The position numbers and the translations under genes are program-made. DNA of 15,356 nt, from the NCBI GenBank assembly GCA_964419335.1, contig CAYQOX010000076.1:1-15356 (forward strand). Reading direction: 5' to 3'. Under the pieces are notes generated by a model. The model was given only the letters and a program-made list of their open reading frames with translations, searched no databases and was not told the DNA's origin. Source of the DNA: CAYQOX01 sp964419335 (lineage in GTDB: Bacteria > Hinthialibacterota > Hinthialibacteria > Hinthialibacterales > Hinthialibacteraceae). Of the stretch, positions 1 through 7,222 are shown piece by piece. Each line of letters starts with the position of its first letter. The stretch's first letter is position 1.

Positions 1-180
1 TCTCCGCGCGGCCTTAAGGGCTGCTTGCTCCGAAAGCCGCTCCACACAAGCCCCTCCGGCGCTTTGGTTCGATTCATGTAAATTGAAAATAACCATGGTT
101 CTCACTTTGGAATCATATTCTGTTTTCTTTTCAATGTATTAAAAAGTACTCCAATACAGGATGAACCAATTTTTTGATTG
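1..180. other. Left edge, no supported gene
   Basis: No gene can be supported here. The first 81 bases are open on both strands. On the plus strand a frame entering from outside ends at TAA 79-81. On the minus strand an ATG at 76-74 opens a frame that runs off the window edge, with no Shine-Dalgarno visible upstream. Bases 1-60 look clearly GC-richer than the AT-rich stretch at about 80-180. This could be the end or start of a gene cut by the window or a noncoding repeat; neither reading can be confirmed from the sequence. Confidence 0.3.
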
Positions 181-207
181 ATATCAAAGCATGTCTATCC
201 ATAGTAC

Positions 208-229
208 AAAAAGCGGCCTACTCTGGCCG
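208..229 (-). terminator. Intrinsic terminator of the pseudopilin gene
   Basis: On the minus strand, 25 bases after the pseudopilin stop, a CGGCC/GGCCG stem (214-218 with 225-229, 6-base loop) is followed one base later by five T residues (208-212 read on the minus strand). The stem is short, but the G+C content and T tract are in the right order for this gene. Confidence 0.5.
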
Positions 230-253
230 GTTAAAAATGCGTTTTTCCCAATG

Positions 254-811
254 TTAAGGGCCAAAGCGATAAATATCGCCGCGGCTGTTAAGTCCATTGG
301 TGGCATCATAGGGGAGAGCTCCCCATGGGATCGAGCCACCGACATCCCAATCCTGGGTCGTCTGGTCTGGGCCAAAGCTGATTATAATCCAATGAGGGGT
401 TTCGGCTGTAGGTGAGTAATGATGCGCACGCAGACTCTCGAAAACTCCTTTGGGCCATTCGCTGGCGGTATCGTTGTGGTAAATGTATTCTTTGGGAGAA
501 AGGTGACCTTCTACCCCGTATTTGTTGAAGGGATCAATGGGGATGGAAGAGATGCAATTGGTTTCGACCAATTCTTCCATCCGGGTTAAGGATTGTAAAT
601 TGCCAGCCGTGCTGGAATTGGGATAATCGTTGTAATCAAGGCGATAGACTTCCATGGCGGTCGAGAGGGCTTTGATATCGCCTTCCACGCGGGCGATTTT
701 AGCGCGTACTTGTGCGTTAAGAAAATTGGGGACGGCGATAGCCGCCAGGATACCAATGATAGCGACCACGATGAGCAGTTCAATTAAGGTAAAAGCCTGT
801 TGTTTTGTCAT
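254..811 (-). CDS. Prepilin-type N-terminal cleavage/methylation protein (type II secretion/type IV pilin-like pseudopilin)
   Basis: A pilin-like subunit, processed by prepilin peptidase and assembled at the inner membrane into a pseudopilus or pilus. Seen: residues 1-6 are a short leader (MTKQQA), then FTLIELLIVVAIIGILAAIAVPNFL, the class III signal with the conserved Glu at mature position 5 and a hydrophobic helix. Residues about 35-60 form the usual alpha-spine (KIARVEGDIKALSTAMEVYRLDYNDYP). The C-terminus has the YDATNG...GDIYRFGP pattern common in pseudopilins of Planctomycetes, Lentisphaerae and related phyla. Length is 185 aa. I chose ATG 811 because GAGAAG lies about 10 bases upstream and the leader has normal length; an in-frame ATG at 829 would give a longer leader. 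Residue -1 is Ala instead of the usual Gly. The gene stands alone, with no secretion machinery beside it, so its exact system is unknown. Confidence 0.9.
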   Translation of the reverse strand: MTKQQAFTLIELLIVVAIIGILAAIAVPNFLNAQVRAKIARVEGDIKALSTAMEVYRLDYNDYPNSSTAGNLQSLTRMEELVETNCISSIPIDPFNKYGVEGHLSPKEYIYHNDTASEWPKGVFESLRAHHYSPTAETPHWIIISFGPDQTTQDWDVGGSIPWGALPYDATNGLNSRGDIYRFGP

Positions 812-860
812 GGTGGGAATTCTTCTCATTTTAAATTTGTTATGTATGGACATACTAAAT

Positions 861-888
861 ATTATAGTCCATTTTGAAGGTTTTGTAA
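861..888 (-). promoter_or_regulatory. Candidate sigma70-like promoter for the pseudopilin gene
   Basis: Reading the minus strand, TTACAA (888-883) is followed after 16 bases by a perfect TATAAT (866-861), about 50 bases upstream of the chosen ATG. The -10 is a full consensus match; the -35 matches TTGACA at four of six positions. Confidence 0.45.
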
Positions 889-927
889 GTTAACTGATTT
901 TCGTTTTAAAATGAATTATTCGCTTTA

Positions 928-943
928 ATTCGATATTTCGAAT
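928..943. repeat. Short inverted repeat (possible operator)
   Basis: ATTCGA and TCGAAT form a perfect 6-4-6 inverted repeat in the region between the divergent pseudopilin and DUF1080 genes. It overlaps where a -35 element would lie for a TATTAT at 959-964. It could bind a dimeric regulator; function is inference. Confidence 0.35.
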
Positions 944-997
944 GTATATTTAATTACTTATTATCTTTTAACGCTTTAAGTAGGAGAAAGAATTAGG

Positions 998-1016
998 TAA
1001 TCTATGTTGTAGATTA
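998..1016. repeat. Short inverted repeat in the DUF1080 leader
   Basis: TAATCTA and TAGATTA form a perfect 7-5-7 inverted repeat that ends 35 bases before the DUF1080 start codon. It may be an operator or a small mRNA hairpin; the sequence alone cannot decide. Confidence 0.35.
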
Positions 1017-1050
1017 ACGTTTATTCCAAGAAAGTAGAGAGGTGTTGATC

Positions 1051-1755
1051 ATGAAAGTACAAAGGATTTTAGTTGGTGTATTTTGTTTTGTGTTTGCTAT
1101 GGCAAGTGTGGCTGAAGAGATGAAGATCCCACCGGAGAAACATCCTAAGTCCGAAAAATGGGAAGATTTGATTAAGAAAGATTTTTCCAATGCAATCGTG
1201 CCGGACGATATCTGGAAATGGGAAGAGGATGTGCTTACAGCAAGTGAGGATCAGAACATTTGGACAAAAGAAGTATACAACAATTTTGTTTTGGATTTGG
1301 AATTCAAGAACGCAGAAGGCACCAATAGCGGGGTCATCGTTTATTGCAGTGATGTGGAAAACTGGATTCCAAACTCGATAGAAATTCAGATTGCGGATGA
1401 CTATTCAGAACAATGGTCGGAACAACCGAAGAGTTGGCAATGTGCGGCTTTTTTTGGGCACAAAGGCGCGAAAGAAAGCCGGGTGAAGAAACCGGGAAAA
1501 TGGAACCGCATGACGATCACCTGCAAGGATCATATGATCTATGTCATGCTCAATGGGAAGCAGGTGAATAAGATGAATATGAAAAAATATACCAGTGCGG
1601 AAGAGAATCCCGACGGGACGGAGATTCCCAGTTGGTTGAGTAAACCCAAGGCTAAATTGGAAACCAAAGGCCATATAGGTTTCCAAGGGAAACATGGTGG
1701 GGCGCCGATCTATTTTCGCAATTTGAAGATCAAAGAGATTGAAGAAGAGAAGTAG
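1051..1755 (+). CDS. Secreted DUF1080 (3-keto-disaccharide hydrolase-like) protein
   Basis: A single-domain DUF1080 protein of 234 aa. The family has a LamG/concanavalin-like beta-sandwich; some members hydrolyse 3-keto-glycosides and many others are uncharacterised secreted proteins. Seen: a signal peptide at residues 1-21 (MKVQRILVGVFCFVFAMASVA, cleavage likely after SVA), then the domain over about 35-230. Family signatures are TKEVYNNFVLDLEFK, then NSGVIVYC, EIQIADDYSE, the GKWNRMTITCKDHMIYVMLNGKQVN strand pair, and the closing GHIGFQGKHGGAPIYFRNLKIKEI. ATG 1051 is chosen because GAGAGG lies 8 bases upstream; a GTG at 1042 overlaps that Shine-Dalgarno. The C-terminus ends in a short charged tail. 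It is monocistronic, followed by a strong terminator. A glycan-degrading or glycan-binding role outside the cytoplasm is likely, but the substrate is unknown. Confidence 0.88.
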   Translation: MKVQRILVGVFCFVFAMASVAEEMKIPPEKHPKSEKWEDLIKKDFSNAIVPDDIWKWEEDVLTASEDQNIWTKEVYNNFVLDLEFKNAEGTNSGVIVYCSDVENWIPNSIEIQIADDYSEQWSEQPKSWQCAAFFGHKGAKESRVKKPGKWNRMTITCKDHMIYVMLNGKQVNKMNMKKYTSAEENPDGTEIPSWLSKPKAKLETKGHIGFQGKHGGAPIYFRNLKIKEIEEEK

Positions 1756-1786
1756 ATAAAATAGAATTACAATTGATGTATTTGAT

Positions 1787-1859
1787 GTGTGCGTCAACTT
1801 ATTTCAGTACCCTCAACCCTAATAATTGAAATCACTGTTGGCGCACACTGCTTTTTTTT
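1787..1859 (+). terminator. Intrinsic terminator of the DUF1080 gene
   Basis: GTGTGCGTCAAC (1787-1798) pairs over 12 positions with GTTGGCGCACAC (1837-1848), with one G-T wobble. A second inner stem, ATTTCA (1801-1806) with TGAAAT (1827-1832), extends the arm. Eight T residues follow at 1852-1859. It lies 31 bases after the stop, correctly oriented for the plus-strand gene. The reverse orientation lacks a T tract, so it should not serve the convergent minus-strand gene. Confidence 0.8.
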
Positions 1860-1868
1860 CCATGCATT

Positions 1869-3254
1869 TCAAATTATTTTGATTATCCTTTGGGCGATTT
1901 TCTCCGCCAAATGGGCGAGGGTGTCATCGCGTGCTCCGGCGACGACAATCGCATCTCCGGGATGTACATGCAGGTGTAGTTCTCTCATCAATTCTTCTCG
2001 CGAAAGACAATTGTGAACCGTGGCTTGGGAGATACGTTGAGCTAAATCTTCGGAAGCGATGGTGCGGTTGGTGGTTCCTCCGGCGTCATAAATGGGTAAC
2101 AAATAAAGTACGTCGTGGTTGCGTAAGGTTCGATTCAAAGCTGATGTGAAGCCTTGTAGATGGAAGCGCAAAGGGGAATAACCATGCGGCTGAAAAACGA
2201 GATGCACGCGGGGATAGTGTTCTTGGAGAGCGCAAAGGAGGGCCTCGAGTTTTTCAGGATTGTGGGCATAATCGTCAAAGACTGCGACGGGGCCCTCGCT
2301 ATAACGCTGCATGCGCCGACGGATGCCGGGGAAAGTTTTGGCTGCGTGTTGTAAGGCCTCGGTTGAAGCATTGGGGATCGCGCTGTGGATTAAACTCAAG
2401 GCGGCGGTCATATTGGCAGCATGGTAAGCACCTATTTGCCGGCTTTTGTAACAATGATTATTAAAAGAAAAAGCAATTCCTTGCGGGTTGGATTCAATCT
2501 CGTTGGGCTTAGGGGGGATAAACCATCTGATTGGGATTGATTCAGGCAGGCGTTTCGCGAGTTCCTTACAGCCTTCATCTGAAGGGTTGAGCCATAATTG
2601 GGAGCGTACGTGGGTGGCGAATTGTTCAAAGATTTCCAGATTTTCTTCATAAGTATGATGATCGCGGGTGATGTTGAGAATGACGGCCAGGTTGGGGTGA
2701 AAGGACAAGAGGGAGCGGTCGCTTTCGTCCAATTCGACGCAGGCCCATTGTCCCGCGGCAACGTGCACGGCGCTCCATTCTGACTCACCCAGGATTTCCG
2801 AGCCTCCAACGAAGCATCCCAGTTCGCCCAGTTCCATGAGGAACCAGGCACATAATGCGGTTGTGGTTGATTTGCCGCTGGTGCCCGCGATGGCCATGAG
2901 GTTATATTGGCTGACCTGCCGGTTGAGTTCCTGGGCACGATGGGATAGTTCGATTGCAAGTTCTTGGGCTTTGAGAAAGTCAGGATTGTCTTTCTCGATG
3001 GCGGTAGAATGCACCACGCGTTTTGTGGAAGTGTTTATGCCGCTTCCATCTTGAGGGAAGATTTGTGCACCGAGGGAGCGTAGGCGATCGATGCGTTTTC
3101 GTATTGGGGGAGAAAGATGATTGAGATTCGTGGGATCGTGAATTAGTCGATCCGAGCCCGTAACTGCATAGCCTTTTTTGAGGAGCAATTCAGCCAGCGG
3201 CAGCATTCCGCTGCCGCCAACACCGATAAAATGGACGAACGCCGGTGAGTTCAT
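1869..3254 (-). CDS. MurC-like Mur ligase (UDP-N-acetylmuramate--L-alanine ligase family)
   Basis: A cytoplasmic ATP-dependent amide ligase of the Mur family, closest by motif to MurC/Mpl, which attach L-alanine or a recycled peptide to UDP-MurNAc. Seen in 461 aa: N-terminal Rossmann-like motif HFIGVGGSGM (8-17), ATP P-loop GTSGKSTTT (124-132), the MurC-type ELDESD (174-179), NITRDHHTYEENLEIFEQF in the central domain, DDYAHNP (327-333), and FQPHGYSPLRFH in the C-terminal domain. Standard MurC has GTHGKTTT and DDYGHHP, so this copy is divergent. Length fits MurC. Start ATG 3254 has a weak AAAGGG about 13 bases upstream; an in-frame TTG at 3284 would overlap the preceding stop and has no ribosome site. 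It lies 17 bases after the isomerase gene, not in a cell-wall (dcw) cluster, so it may be a paralogue. Exact substrate is uncertain. Confidence 0.82.
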   Translation of the reverse strand: MNSPAFVHFIGVGGSGMLPLAELLLKKGYAVTGSDRLIHDPTNLNHLSPPIRKRIDRLRSLGAQIFPQDGSGINTSTKRVVHSTAIEKDNPDFLKAQELAIELSHRAQELNRQVSQYNLMAIAGTSGKSTTTALCAWFLMELGELGCFVGGSEILGESEWSAVHVAAGQWACVELDESDRSLLSFHPNLAVILNITRDHHTYEENLEIFEQFATHVRSQLWLNPSDEGCKELAKRLPESIPIRWFIPPKPNEIESNPQGIAFSFNNHCYKSRQIGAYHAANMTAALSLIHSAIPNASTEALQHAAKTFPGIRRRMQRYSEGPVAVFDDYAHNPEKLEALLCALQEHYPRVHLVFQPHGYSPLRFHLQGFTSALNRTLRNHDVLYLLPIYDAGGTTNRTIASEDLAQRISQATVHNCLSREELMRELHLHVHPGDAIVVAGARDDTLAHLAEKIAQRIIKII

Positions 3255-3271
3255 AAATAATAGATGACCCT

Positions 3272-4114
3272 TTATGCGCCCCAATCGTGAAGTTGTTGGA
3301 GGGATGGTTTGATATTCTCCGCTCCGGCGATTTCTAAGGTCGAGGGATGGTTATAGCCAATTTTCTTTAATTCGTCGAGTACTTCTTGGAGATTAATGAC
3401 GCCTGTTCCTAGAGGGATTGTGGCCATGCCACAGCCGTAAAGGGTGCCTCGTTTGTCGATCCATTCCTGCCCCATATCTTTCCAGTGCACATGTTTAATG
3501 CGGGTGTCAAAACGGTAGACAAACTCTACTGGTTCGGAACCGCCAAGCCAGCTGTTGCCTGTATCAAGGCAAACGCCCACGGTCTTTTCGTGTCCTAACG
3601 CTTCAAGCAATTGCTCCATACGATCGACATTGTCGGTGACTGCGCCATGGGTTTCGAGCAGTAATTCAACGCCGAGTTCTTCGGCCCAGAGGATTGGGGT
3701 ATAGAGTTTTTCGCGAATTGCGAAGATCTGTTCTTCGGGAGAAAGGCTATGGCCGAAGTCAGTTTTGGGATCCCCTTCTGTGGTGATGACGTGTTTGATT
3801 TTTAAATCATGCGCCAATCGGATGGCTTTGATAATCTCATTCGTACCATATACATCCGGTGCGGGAGGATCCAGTAAATTCGCGTGAGCACAAAAGCTGG
3901 TTAGCTGAATTTCCGCTTCTTTCGCCATCGAGCGAATTGTATTGGGATGGCTGTCGAGGCTCACGGAGGCAGCGAAACCGTATTCGACTCCCAGCATACC
4001 GCCATTGTGGTTATCAGTTAAATCAGCGTGTTCGATCCCCATTTCTTTTATGGCATGAAATTGCCGCTGCATATTGCGAAACGGCTCCACTAAGGCAAAG
4101 CATCCTATGATCAT
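3272..4114 (-). CDS. Sugar phosphate isomerase/epimerase (xylose isomerase-like TIM barrel)
   Basis: A 280-aa AP-endonuclease-2/xylose-isomerase-like TIM-barrel enzyme; relatives isomerise or epimerise keto-sugars, inositols or hydroxypyruvate using a divalent metal. Seen: likely metal ligands at strand ends E154 (LLLETHG), D184 (CLDTGN), H208 or H210 (KHVHWKD) and E261 (TLEIAG), plus a central FAIREKLYTPILWAEELGVELLLE helix-strand unit normal for the family. No signal peptide is present, so it should be cytoplasmic. The start is firm: GGAGG lies 8 bases before ATG 4114, and there is a TATAAT further up. It is the first gene of a probable pair with the MurC-like ligase 17 bases downstream. 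The substrate cannot be read from the sequence; neighbouring genes do not form a recognisable sugar pathway. Confidence 0.87.
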   Translation of the reverse strand: MIIGCFALVEPFRNMQRQFHAIKEMGIEHADLTDNHNGGMLGVEYGFAASVSLDSHPNTIRSMAKEAEIQLTSFCAHANLLDPPAPDVYGTNEIIKAIRLAHDLKIKHVITTEGDPKTDFGHSLSPEEQIFAIREKLYTPILWAEELGVELLLETHGAVTDNVDRMEQLLEALGHEKTVGVCLDTGNSWLGGSEPVEFVYRFDTRIKHVHWKDMGQEWIDKRGTLYGCGMATIPLGTGVINLQEVLDELKKIGYNHPSTLEIAGAENIKPSLQQLHDWGA

Positions 4115-4181
4115 CTTTTGTACCTCCAGCTAGAGTGATGCAGGCGGATTGCCTGGATTCCCAAGTATGTAAAACAAGTTC

Positions 4182-4187
4182 ATTATA
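4182..4187 (-). promoter_or_regulatory. Candidate -10 element for the isomerase/MurC-like unit
   Basis: A perfect TATAAT on the minus strand lies about 70 bases upstream of the isomerase ATG, one base past the T tract of the preceding terminator. No good -35 is visible at 16-18 bases, where terminator stem sequence (CCCCTT) lies, so this is tentative. Confidence 0.35.
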
Positions 4188-4188
4188 C

Positions 4189-4213
4189 AAAAAACTTCCC
4201 CACAAAGGGGGAA
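4189..4213 (-). terminator. Intrinsic terminator of the MDR dehydrogenase gene
   Basis: On the minus strand TTCCCC (4213-4208) pairs perfectly with GGGGAA (4201-4196) around a six-base loop, followed one base later by six T residues (4194-4189). It starts 38 bases after the dehydrogenase stop and separates this gene from the isomerase unit. Confidence 0.72.
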
Positions 4214-4250
4214 TAAAGAAGGTATTTGTAAATATTTTGTGAGAAAAATT

Positions 4251-5282
4251 TTAGGCTGTTTTTAACACGATTTTGCCGAGATTTTTGCGGTCCAGCATGT
4301 ATTGTTGGGCTGCTTGGGCTTCTTGAAGAGGGAAGACTTTATCGACGACGGGTTTTACTTTCCCCTGCTCTGCTAGTTTGATGACTTTTTTCTGTTCTGT
4401 GAGCGAGCCCATATATGAACCATGGATGGTCAATTGTTTTGCGAAGAGGAAGAATAAATTCACATTGGCTTCGACACCGGCAGTAATCCCGCAGTTGCAA
4501 ATGCGGCCGTTTTTATTTAAGGCATCCAGGCCTTTGCTGAAGGTTTCGCCGCCGATGTGGTCGAAGATTAGATCGACGCCTTTGCCATCTGTAAGGCGTT
4601 TGCATTCTTCGACAAAATCTTGTTCACGGTAATTGATGACTTCATCTGCGCCGAGTTCTTTGCCCAATTTCAGTTTATCCTCGGTGCTGGCGGTGGTGAT
4701 CACATTCGCGCCCGCGAGTTTTGCCAATTGGATGGCTGCGATTCCCACTCCACTGCCGGCGGCTTGAATTAAGACGTTTTCATCGCAACGTAAGTTCCCG
4801 CGGGAAAACAGCATGTGCCATGCGGTAACAAAGACGAGAGGAATGGAGGCCCATTGTTCGTAAGAGAGCGTATCGGTAACCGGGATAATGTTTCTAGCGG
4901 GGACGACGGTATATTCGGCATAGCCTCCCTGGACTTGGAAACCAAGTAATTTAAATTCATCGCAGGCGCTGTCGTTGTTGGTTAAGCAATGTTCGCATTG
5001 ACCGCAGGAGAGACCCGGGGCAGCGACCACGCGCTGGCCAACCTCGATTCCCTCGACATCTTCGCCTACCTCGGCAACGGTTCCAGCGACATCGCTGCCG
5101 GAAATATGGGGCATGGGCATGGAGACCGGCCGTCCACCAAGGCGAACCCAGATATCCAGGTGGTTCAAGGCACAGGCTTCAACTTTAATTTTGACTTCGC
5201 CTTTACCAGGTTTGGGCTCATCAAAATCCGTATAGATTAGGCGATCCACCTCACCATGTTCTTTAAAAATTACCGCTTTCAT
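4251..5282 (-). CDS. Zinc-binding MDR dehydrogenase (alcohol dehydrogenase/quinone oxidoreductase superfamily)
   Basis: A cytoplasmic NAD(P)H-dependent medium-chain dehydrogenase/reductase of 343 aa. Seen: GroES-like N-terminal domain to about residue 125; structural-zinc cysteines C93, C96, C99 and C107 in the CGQCEHC...C lobe; nucleotide-binding motif AAGSGVG (174-180) in the Rossmann domain; and a C-terminal return to the catalytic fold. The first catalytic-zinc Cys is absent (ALNHLDIW at 38-45 has Asn in its place), and GSDVAG stands where classical enzymes have GHE. The protein therefore keeps structural zinc but resembles the quinone-reductase branch, so the substrate may be an enone or quinone instead of an alcohol. 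ATG 5282 is supported by AGGAG 9 bases upstream; the frame stays open to 5420, but that extension is unlike the family. It is divergent from the lipoprotein gene across 132 bases. Confidence 0.88.
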   Translation of the reverse strand: MKAVIFKEHGEVDRLIYTDFDEPKPGKGEVKIKVEACALNHLDIWVRLGGRPVSMPMPHISGSDVAGTVAEVGEDVEGIEVGQRVVAAPGLSCGQCEHCLTNNDSACDEFKLLGFQVQGGYAEYTVVPARNIIPVTDTLSYEQWASIPLVFVTAWHMLFSRGNLRCDENVLIQAAGSGVGIAAIQLAKLAGANVITTASTEDKLKLGKELGADEVINYREQDFVEECKRLTDGKGVDLIFDHIGGETFSKGLDALNKNGRICNCGITAGVEANVNLFFLFAKQLTIHGSYMGSLTEQKKVIKLAEQGKVKPVVDKVFPLQEAQAAQQYMLDRKNLGKIVLKTA

Positions 5283-5414
5283 AATGGTATTCTCCTTTTC
5301 CTTTATGATATAAAAGGATAACGTACTTTTTTTACTGCTTTCACCTTCCGAAACGATTGCAAGATCAGCATAATCAGAAGAAGCAATTCTGTGAAGAACA
5401 AGGAGAAAAATGGT

Positions 5415-7151
5415 ATGCATTCCAGAACGATGAAAATATTTCCTTTAATCATTCTCCTAACTCTCCAAGGCTGCATGGGGGGCTCGTTGGGTGATTTGTT
5501 TAAAGATGATCCGAAGCAATTATATACCAGCCGACTCTCGTCCACGATGTATGAGAGTAAACTACGCGGAGCCTGGGCGGGAAAAATGATTGGGTTAAGT
5601 TTTGCGCAACCGTATACCTTTGAATATCAAGGTCAAATTATGGATGGTTCGGTGCGTTCCTGGAGGCCGAATTATGTCAGCAATGCCTTGAGTGAGGATG
5701 ATATGGGCATTGCTTTGTCGTTCCTGGATGCGTTGGAACAGAGACGGTTTGCGATCGAGGCGGAGGATGCGGGTAGAATTTTTAGTAAAACCACTTTCCC
5801 TACTTCAGGCGCAGCCGATGCAGCGCGTATGAATGTGCGTTCGGGGATTATGCCTCCTGAATCTGCCCATCCGCGATATAATCCTTATGCCGAAAATATA
5901 GATTTTCAGGCATCTGCAGATCTCTTCGGTTTGATCTGTCCGGGAATGCCGCGTACGGCGATAAAAATGGCTGAACAATTTGCTGATGTTATGAGTTACG
6001 GCGATGGAAAGAATGGTGGTTTCTATATTGCAGGGATGTATTCAGCAGCCTTTTTTCAAAATGATCCCATCGATATCGTGCGTACCGGTCTGGAGTGCCT
6101 TCCACGAAAAAGCGATTACGCCCGTATGATTCATGACATCCTTGCATGTTATGAGGAAGATCCTGAAGATTGGCGAAAATGTTGGAACATGTTGGAACAG
6201 AACTGGAGTCAAAAGGATCTGGATCCCGAGGGATATCAAGAAGCCAAAAATAATAGCGCGCTGTTAAACGGCGGTTATGTAACGATGGGGTTGCTTTATG
6301 GAGAAGGTGATTTTTATCGAACCATGCTGTTGACGACGCTCTGTGGCCAAAATTCAGCCAGTAACAGTGGGCAAGCGGCAGGGATCTTGGGCGCCATTTT
6401 GGGGTATGACCAGATTCCTAAGCAATATCGTTCGGGAATCCCGATTATTGCGGGCGATCAATTTATTGGCACAAATTACAATTTCAATTCACTTTCCCTG
6501 GCCTGTCAGCAGCTAACGACAGAAATGGTACGCCGACGGGGAGGCAAATTGGAGCAGTTAGGAGAACGTCCTTACTATTCGGTACCCACACAAGAAGCCA
6601 AACCTTACAAATATTACAAACCCTTTACAGAAAGCATGGCAAATAGTTATCGGGAAGAATGGGAGAATCTGCCTCAACTACGCTTAGAAAGACGGATGGC
6701 TATTTTGCAGGAACAGATAAAGGACTTCGTTCCAGGGTGGTCGATTGCCCAATGCGGAGCAGGTGACTATGTCGGTTATTTGGAAGAATACCATGGACGG
6801 TATGATGTCTTTGCCACTTATCCCCTCGATCAAGAGAAACCGTGCTTACTACGTTGGTCGGGAACTCTGCCTTCCGAGAATCCCCGGCTCAAACTATCTG
6901 TGGCTAGTTCAGAAGCGAATCAAGATGCGGATTGGATTTTTCGAGCTGTGGTAAATGATGAAACATTGGAGCAGCGAACCATCGGTTGGATGGATGGGGA
7001 GGTTTATTGGCATTCGATCGATCTGGATTTGTCTTCATTTGCAGGGCAGGAAGTTACGATTCAGTTAGAAAACGGTGCCGACGATGAAATGTATAACACG
7101 GCCTATTGGGGACGAATGAAAATTGAAGCCGAGGCACAATCTGATGAATAA
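5415..7151 (+). CDS. ADP-ribosylglycohydrolase-fold lipoprotein with C-terminal beta-sandwich
   Basis: A 578-aa exported protein with an ADP-ribosylglycohydrolase (ARH/DraG) fold. Seen: signal KIFPLIILLTLQGC with lipobox Cys 20; RGAWAGKMIGL opening the ARH helical bundle; SEDDMG (93-98), matching the first metal-binding acidic pair; GLICPGMPRTA; and CGQNSASNSGQAAGILGAILG (from C310), matching the second metal motif. Residues about 440-578 form a beta-rich domain with FATYPLDQEKPCLLRWSG and YWGRMKIE, as seen in planctomycete-type relatives. The second motif normally carries aspartates (GQDSDCN-like) but here reads GQNSASN, so catalysis is doubtful. ATG 5415 is chosen because AGGAG lies 9 bases upstream; a GTG at 5391 would lengthen the n-region. 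NhaC follows 71 bases downstream on the same strand. The substrate is unknown; a sugar-linked ligand outside the cytoplasm is inference. Confidence 0.83.
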   Translation: MHSRTMKIFPLIILLTLQGCMGGSLGDLFKDDPKQLYTSRLSSTMYESKLRGAWAGKMIGLSFAQPYTFEYQGQIMDGSVRSWRPNYVSNALSEDDMGIALSFLDALEQRRFAIEAEDAGRIFSKTTFPTSGAADAARMNVRSGIMPPESAHPRYNPYAENIDFQASADLFGLICPGMPRTAIKMAEQFADVMSYGDGKNGGFYIAGMYSAAFFQNDPIDIVRTGLECLPRKSDYARMIHDILACYEEDPEDWRKCWNMLEQNWSQKDLDPEGYQEAKNNSALLNGGYVTMGLLYGEGDFYRTMLLTTLCGQNSASNSGQAAGILGAILGYDQIPKQYRSGIPIIAGDQFIGTNYNFNSLSLACQQLTTEMVRRRGGKLEQLGERPYYSVPTQEAKPYKYYKPFTESMANSYREEWENLPQLRLERRMAILQEQIKDFVPGWSIAQCGAGDYVGYLEEYHGRYDVFATYPLDQEKPCLLRWSGTLPSENPRLKLSVASSEANQDADWIFRAVVNDETLEQRTIGWMDGEVYWHSIDLDLSSFAGQEVTIQLENGADDEMYNTAYWGRMKIEAEAQSDE

Positions 7152-7222
7152 AGGTGGGTAGAACACTTGGGTTTACTGGGTGTGGAAATAGGTACGCAGG
7201 TGCATAGGTTTATGGATTGAGT

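Noticed and set aside
2160..3054. Plus-strand open frames opposite the MurC-like gene
   Set aside because: Shadow frames; the minus strand has the conserved Mur ligase motifs in a single continuous frame.
4141..4155. CAGGC/GCCTG mini-hairpin in the isomerase leader as a riboswitch
   Set aside because: Only a 5-base stem with no conserved aptamer sequence around it.
5283..5420. N-terminal extension of the MDR dehydrogenase to 5420
   Set aside because: The family starts at MKAVIF, and AGGAG sits right before ATG 5282; the extension covers the divergent promoter region and the lipoprotein start.
7212..7220. ATG GAT TGA mini-ORF just before the antiporter
   Set aside because: Two codons only, no ribosome site; chance overlap with the leader.
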